Assembly (NCBI RefSeq): GCF_030035675.1
Contig: NC_084482.1
Coordinates: 223,368,943-223,432,942, forward strand
DNA from: Rhineura floridana
Lineage: Eukaryota > Chordata > Lepidosauria > Squamata > Rhineuridae
Length of the DNA: 64,000 bases
Direction of reading: 5' to 3'
Part shown: one piece after another, positions 58,790 through 64,000 of the stretch
Layout: every line of letters starts with the position of its first letter
How positions within the stretch are numbered: position 1 is the first letter of the stretch
Made by a program: the position numbers and the translations under genes
Notes under the pieces: model-generated
Database searches by the model: none
What the model saw: the letters and a program-made list of their open reading frames with translations, nothing else
What the model was told of the DNA's origin: nothing

Positions 58790-59294
58790 CAGTGGTTCCC
58801 AACCTTTATGAGCATGGGACCCCCTTTATAAGATGAAAAAAAAAATGTGACCCCCCCTCCCCCCAGGGAGGCAGGCTGGCTGCCAGGAAGGAAGGGGGAA
58901 AGCAGCCTTTCTTTGCAGGCTTGCTTCTTTTGGCTTCACAAAAAGCCCTCTCCTCTCATTCTAAGCAAGGGCGTTGCCAGTAGTGACAGTGCAAGGAGAC
59001 GGGAATCAGTGATAGTAATCCCCTTCCTGGTAGCTCCACCCTCAGCCTCATTTGGCATCTGCCATGTATTTTATAGGCAGATGCCTGCCCTTAGTGCGCC
59101 TGAAAGACGCTCTGGAGCTTCAGCAAAAGGCCTCCCCTCTTGTTTGGAGCAAGGGGGAGGTGTCCTCTGCAGCGGCAGTGGAAAGCAGACAGGGTAGAGG
59201 GAGTGAGGACTTCTTTAAAAAAATTAATAAATAATTCATTACTGTTCACGGCCCCCTCTGGATTATGTCCCGGCCCCCAGGTTGGGAACCACTA
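58790..59294. mobile_element. Non-autonomous hAT transposon, 505 bp
   Basis: Terminal repeats CAGTGGTTCCCAACCTT and GGTTGGGAACCACTA flank about 470 bases without coding signal. An exact 8-bp duplication gtttagtt lies at 58782-58789 and 59295-59302. The middle has two related phrases (aagccctctcctctcattc and aaggcctcccctcttgttt), so an internal duplication is likely. Confidence 0.9.
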
Positions 59295-59324
59295 GTTTAG
59301 TTTAACATACTTCTTTTTATTTTG

Positions 59325-59545
59325 AAAGATTGTCACACAGAGGAGGGCCAAGATCTCTTCTCGATCATTTTGAATAACAGGATATGGAATAACACTCAAG
59401 TTATAGGAAGACAGTTTTTGGCTGAACATCAGGAAAAACTTCCTACCGGTTAGAAAGGTGCAACAATGGAACCAATGACGTAGGGATGTGGTGGGCTGTT
59501 CAACACTGGAGGCATTCAAGAGGCAGCTGGACAGCCACCTGGTTG
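59325..59545 (+). mobile_element. CR1 LINE 3' fragment
   Basis: agattgtcacacagaggagg, catcaggaaaaacttcctac and ggaggcattcaagaggcagc match the end of CR1 copy 2. Confidence 0.8.
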
Positions 59546-60034
59546 CCAGGCCCAGCCTCCAAGACGTCTTCCGTATCTTTAAAAGTTGTGCAGGGGGGAG
59601 GGAGAATTACACCTTGTGGTGTTTCTCATTACAGTGTTGCAAGAACACCTGCACTTGGCTGACTTTCTCTTCTAAATATACAGGATCACTCTCAGGCCAG
59701 GAACCTGGCAACCCTAGCCACCACTCACCATATGCTCAGAGGCACATGTTACCAAATTCTTCCAAGCTACACAGCAAGTGGATTGGACTGTGAAAGACCA
59801 ACCCAAATTGTGTTTGCATTTTGTCAATTTTGTAGGGCAGTTCATTATGTCAGAGAGGAGGTCAGGTCTCCTCTTCCCTGGTGCATTCACCACAGCTGCC
59901 CAATTTCCCTGGTTTAAAAGTTTTATAGACATATAGTGGGATACAGGGACATTTTTAAGCCTGTTAGTGAATTTCTCTGCTTTTTAATCCGGGAGGTAAG
60001 AAATGGGATCCTATGCAAGTTTGCTGAGAATGGA

Positions 60035-60652
60035 TGGATCATTTGCATGCTTATTGAGTTCAGTGGGATTTACTCCCTTGCAATCATGCTTAGGATAGGT
60101 GAAACTGACGGGGGAGGGATGGAGTGGGCAGAGAAGAAGGGAGAGGAGAGGGGAAGAAGGGGAAAGGCAGGTCTGATCATTTGCATGCTTATTGAGTTCA
60201 ATGGGATTTATTCCCATGCAATCATGGTTAGGACAGGTAAAACTGACCATGGGGGAGTGGAGAGCAGAGGGAAGGAGAAAGTAAGGGGAGGGGGAGGAGG
60301 GGATTGGAAGGGAAGGGACAAAGAAAGGGGAAGGACAAAAGAGGTGATGGGAGGAAGGAGGAGGGAAGGGCAGGGTTGATCATTTGCATGCATATTGAGT
60401 TCAATAGGATTTACTCCCATGTAATCATGCTTAAGATAGGTAAAACTGGCCATGGGGGGAGGAGGGGGGAGGGAGAAGGAGGAAAAATGGAAGGGGATTG
60501 GGATGGAGGGGCAAGGAAGGGAGAGGGAAGGGGCAAGAAAGGGGAAGGAGGGACAAGAAGGGAGGGTGGGTTTGACCATTTGCATACATTTTAGTTCAGT
60601 GGAATTTATTTCTGTGCAATCATGTTTAGGATAGGTGAAACTGACTTGGGAT
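60035..60652 (+). repeat. Four tandem units with purine-rich spacers
   Basis: A conserved block of about 75 bases (atcatttgcatgcttattga through cttaggataggt) starts near 60038, 60175, 60378 and 60574. Each is followed by 60-125 bases of almost pure G/A on the plus strand. Unit spacing is about 137, 203 and 196 bases. Confidence 0.88.
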
Positions 60653-60814
60653 GGGGGAGGGGATGGGAAGATATTGGGTGGGTGGGCACTGGGCAGAGGG
60701 GAAGCCCCCTTCCTTTCCAAAAGGGAAACATTGCTTTTCAGTGTTTTCTGTAGTTTTTTATTCTACAGCAGGCACATGTGGCCTCCCACCCAAATTTAAA
60801 CCAAAGTTGTCCCT

Positions 60815-61782
60815 GGCCACATCCACACTAGGCCTTTATTTCACTTTGGACAGTCATGGCTTCTCTCAAAGAATCCTGGGAAGTGTAGTTAGTGAAGGGT
60901 GCTGAGAGTTGCTAGGAGATACCCTGTTCCCCTCACAGAGCTACAATCCCCAGAAGAGGGACTGACCGTTGAACCAGTCTGGCCACTGGAACTCTGTCAG
61001 GGAAATAGAAGTCTCCTAACATGTGTTGTGCATGCTCTGGTAACCTCTAGATTGGATTACTGCAACACGCTCTACGTGGGGCTGTCTTTGAAGACAGTTC
61101 AGAAACTACAGCTAGTGCAAAACGCAACAGCCAGACTGTTGACGAGGACCAGGTGGTCCGCACATATAACACCTGTTCTGGCGCGTTTGCACTGGCTACC
61201 TATTTGTTTCCGGGCCAAATTCAAAGTGCTAGTTTTGACTTATAAAGCCTTACACGGCGCGGGACCACAATACCTAGCGGAACGCCTCTCCCGATATGAA
61301 CCTACCCGTTCCCTACGTTCAACATCAAAGGCCCTCCTCCGAGTTCTGACTCATAGAGAGGCTCGGAGGGTCGTAACAAGATCTAGGGCCTTTTCAGTGG
61401 TTGCCCCCGAATTATGGAACAGTGTGCCCGACGAGGTGCGCCTGGCGCCTACACTTGTATCTTTTCGGCGCCAGGTTAAAACCTTTTTATTCTCCCAGGC
61501 ATTTTAATCTACTTTCATCTATTTTCAGCTTTTAATATATATCAGGTTGTTTAATTGTTTAAAATGTAGGTTCTTATCGTTTTCTGTAATTTTATTGTAT
61601 CTTAATTATGTTGTACACCGCCCAGAGAGCCTTTTGGCTGTGGGCGGTATAAAAATCGAATAAAATAAAATAAATAAATAAATAACAACTTGCAGCACCT
61701 TTCACAAACTACATTTCCCAGGATTATCTGGGGGAAGCCATGACTGTCTCACGTGAAATCAAAGTCTGGTGTGGGTGTGGCC
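60815..61782. mobile_element. Palindromic MITE split by an L2
   Basis: The left arm, 60815-60950 (ggccacatccacactaggcc, gaatcctgggaagtgtagtt), and the right arm, 61690-61782 (aactacatttcccaggatta, tctggtgtgggtgtggcc), are inverted copies. The L2 at 60960-61688 lies between them. Confidence 0.75.
60960..61688 (+). mobile_element. L2 LINE 3' end with long open frame
   Basis: The frame 60899-61507 encodes VVHALVTSRLDYCNTLYVGL, KTVQKLQLVQNATARLLTRT, HITPVLARLHWLPICFRAKF, KALLRVLTHREARRVVTRSR and SFRRQVKTFLFSQAF. It ends with the tail gggcggtataaaaatcg and (aata)n. The intact frame marks a young copy, similar to 43148-43590. Confidence 0.92.
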
Positions 61783-62370
61783 CCGATTAGCCAAGCCAAG
61801 CCAAGCAGCTGTGAGTCTGGCTTTTAGAACACTGACAGTTGGTTCTTTCTGAACATGCCTGATGTTATAATAGGCTTCAATGCAAAATTTCTTAATTAAA
61901 TATCGGCCAGGCATTTTTTAACTTTTAAACTGTGGAAGATGAAGGTCAGAGTATGGGGAAAGGTCAGTAATAGGATTACAGGTACTCTGTGGACATGGCT
62001 GATTTTTAATTAATTTCAACAAATTATGAGAACTCTGCGGAATAAAAGTCCAAAAGCGGTCTGAGTTTTCTCCCTCTCTTTTTACACTTTGAACTCTCTA
62101 TTCTCTCTGACTGTTTTGTGTATCGCCATGAAAATTGACAGGGTTGTTAAGCAAGTGTTTCTGAGTTCAGGACTTAAGCTTTTGTAATAAGGTTTTGTTT
62201 TGAAATGAGCTTATGGGAAGCATCAGAATGGCATGGGGGTATTTTCAATTTAACATTGCGGAATGTGAACAATCCACTCTGGCTATAGTATACAGCCGCT
62301 CTCGTGGTTATATGTCTGTTGGCTATAGGTACATTCTTAAACAACATGGTTTTTTTTGCTGATTCATTTG
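61783..62370. other. Intergenic, nothing recognised
   Basis: Ordinary composition; no frame or repeat can be supported. Confidence 0.4.
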
Positions 62371-62373
62371 TGT

Positions 62374-62407
62374 CCTCTCTCTGTCTCTCTCTGTCTCTCT
62401 CTCTCTG

Positions 62408-62438
<31 letters not shown>

Positions 62439-62440
62439 AA
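62374..62440. repeat. (CT)n/(TG)n microsatellite
   Basis: tctctgtctctctctgtctc and similar, ending in gtgtgtgtgt. Confidence 0.95.
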
Positions 62441-62839
62441 ATTACCACAAATAAAATTATTGTGAAATATAATAGAATATTAATTGCCCCTTTGCTCCCC
62501 TCATGGCTCCGGTGTGGAAGCCTGAAAGAGTTGTCTGATGGGCAGAGACAAAGGAATGCTGGAAGACCGTTTCTACGACTGGGGGTCATGAGCCCATGGA
62601 ACTGGAATGGGGCGGCGAGAACAAAGAGGAGGAGTTGGACTTTGAGTGGGAAGGAGTTGTCTTCAGGCACACAGTAGTCTGTGAACTCCCATGGTGCAGT
62701 CAGTGACAGTGCCACCCGTACAGGTCCAGTCACCAGTGAAGATGCCTGTCCCAGTCAGAAAGATGTTCCTCCTCCTGTTCACCCCCTTCCTTTGTCCACT
62801 CTGCCTTTGCCACCGAGCAGCCCCCCTCCTCCCCACCTA

Positions 62840-63055
62840 GGGAGAAGAAACCAAATGCACTTGGCTCAGCAATACTGCATGTGAGAAGGATCATTGATCA
62901 CAAACTGAATATGAGGCAACAGTGTGAAGTGGCTGCAAAAAAGGCAAATGCTATTTTAGGCTACATTAACTGAAGTATAGTTTCTAAATTGCACGAAGTA
63001 TTGGTTCCCCTCTATTTGGCACTGGTTAGGCCTCATCTTGAGTACTGTGTCCAGT
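62840..63055 (+). mobile_element. CR1 LINE fragment
   Basis: gagaagaaaccaaatgcac, then aaaaaaggcaaatgctattt, tagtttctaaattgcacgaa and ggcctcatcttgagtactgt match the thumb region of the second CR1 subfamily. It ends in a (TA)n run at 63056-63075. Confidence 0.82.
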
Positions 63056-63079
63056 TATATATATATATATATATCTTTA

Positions 63080-63910
63080 ATTTTTTAATTTGCGGTCAAA
63101 GACCCATATCGGCTATACAATACAAACAGTATAAAGGAAATAAAAAGAGATATACAGTACATTTGCAAGTATCATACAATCTCATTTAAATGTTAGCACG
63201 AATTAATTGGGCGGCGTAAAGGAATTTAGCAACTTGAATAGTAATTCATTTGTCTAAACCAGAGAGAGCAAAAGCAATCATATCATCAGGAGATTGGTGA
63301 TAGGGAATTGGTAATATAGGGTTGAGAAATTTATATCTGATCTGAGTATAAAAAGCACATTCAAATAAACAGTGATAGGGAGTTCCGATATTATCAGTTC
63401 CGCAAGGGCAAATGCGGAGATCATATGGAACTCCATTAAATCTTCCCTCAAGGATTGCAGAATTTAAACAGTTAAATCTTGTTTTAGAGAAGGCTAAGCG
63501 AAGTTTGGGAATAGTAAGGAAATGCAGGTATGGAGCAATCTTACCATATTGTAATGGTAATTTTAAATGTAAGGGGGAGCATATTTTCGCAGCCCTAGTG
63601 GTTGAGCTCTGGTAATCCATGTCTTTAAAGCGAGAGCGAATTGAGACTAAAGCATCACTTGGCGAATATTGAATTAGATGTTCTTTAGCTAGGCCCATTT
63701 TCAGCATCTTTAGTTCAATTTTGGTATTCCAGAGGGAAGGACTAGAGTCTTTCCAGTATGCAGAGAGAAGGCCCAGCGAATTATTAGAAGAGATTTTTAC
63801 CCAATAATTGGCCGTCATTAGCCAGGCTTGGCATTCCAATGAGGAGAGACCACATTCAAGCCTGAGTGCCGCTGATGGAACACATCTCGGAACGCCTAGC
63901 AACCGGCGTA
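63080..63910 (-). mobile_element. Non-LTR retrotransposon C-terminal fragment, family uncertain
   Basis: A 218-codon minus-strand frame (63902-63246) has LRLAFSKTRFNCLNSAILEG, RFNGVPYDLRICPCG and GTPYHCLFECAFYTQIRY. The Cys-x-Cys...His-x4-Cys cluster near the C terminus and the preceding block resemble the ends of LINE proteins of the R1/I/CR1 range. The 3' UTR-like text ttgcggtcaaagacccat follows on the left. The frame is intact over 650 bases. It is not BovB, L2 or the CR1 families seen elsewhere here. Confidence 0.55.
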
Positions 63911-63914
63911 ATAG

Positions 63915-64000
63915 GCTATTTATTATTTTTATTTATTTATTTATTTATTAAATTTATATACCGCCCGACTAGCGATAGCTCTCTGGGCGGTGAACATAAA
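63915..64000 (-). mobile_element. L2 LINE tail at window edge
   Basis: (attt)n, then aaatttataccgcccgac-like text and ctctctgggcggtgaaca in reverse sense; it continues beyond the window. Confidence 0.75.

Overview
The window is almost certainly nuclear DNA from a squamate reptile (lizard or snake). Supporting signs are BovB/RTE LINEs, several copies of a tRNA-derived SINE sharing the BovB 3' end (the Sauria SINE design), abundant CR1 and L2 LINEs, palindromic hAT MITEs, a type-2 vomeronasal receptor (V2R) gene and two C2H2 zinc-finger loci. No prokaryotic gene organisation, rRNA, tRNA gene or CRISPR array is visible. The species cannot be fixed from sequence alone.

Layout. 1-4.8 kb: a Ngaro-type tyrosine-recombinase retroelement, cut by the window edge on its left, whose visible reading frames look whole. 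5.2-12.2 kb, minus strand: exons 2 and 1 of a V2R gene, split by a repeat-filled intron of about 6.5 kb. 12.8-21.6 kb: L2, Penelope-like, CR1 and BovB elements, including a three-level nest (solo LTR inside a Sauria SINE inside a BovB). 22.3-23.6 kb: a GC-rich, CpG-island-like block upstream of zinc-finger locus 1. 25-26.5 kb: Tc1 and hAT pieces. 27.1-29.2 kb: zinc-finger locus 1, about 20 fingers, which reads as a pseudogene; its array is broken by about 7.3 kb of nested retroelements (CR1, a Ty1/copia element and a solo LTR), and a stray half finger reappears at 36.44 kb. 40.4-42.6 kb: a complete-looking L1 relative with only an ORF1-like frame (half-LINE design) inside an L2, flanked by a 20-bp target duplication. 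46.2-47.5 kb: a second GC-rich block, apparently paralogous to the first. 48.6-57.1 kb: a plausible KRAB zinc-finger gene with three exons whose splice phases agree. 57.1-64 kb: L2, BovB, CR1 and hAT remains, a purine-rich fourfold tandem repeat, and a non-LTR element fragment with a 218-codon open frame.

Working together. The host genes are one V2R (pheromone receptor of vomeronasal neurons) and a small zinc-finger cluster in which a GC-rich block plus finger exon was probably duplicated, one copy decaying while the other stays open. KRAB zinc-finger proteins typically silence transposable elements, and most of this window is such elements, some probably young. All calls are from reading sequence; no database search was run.
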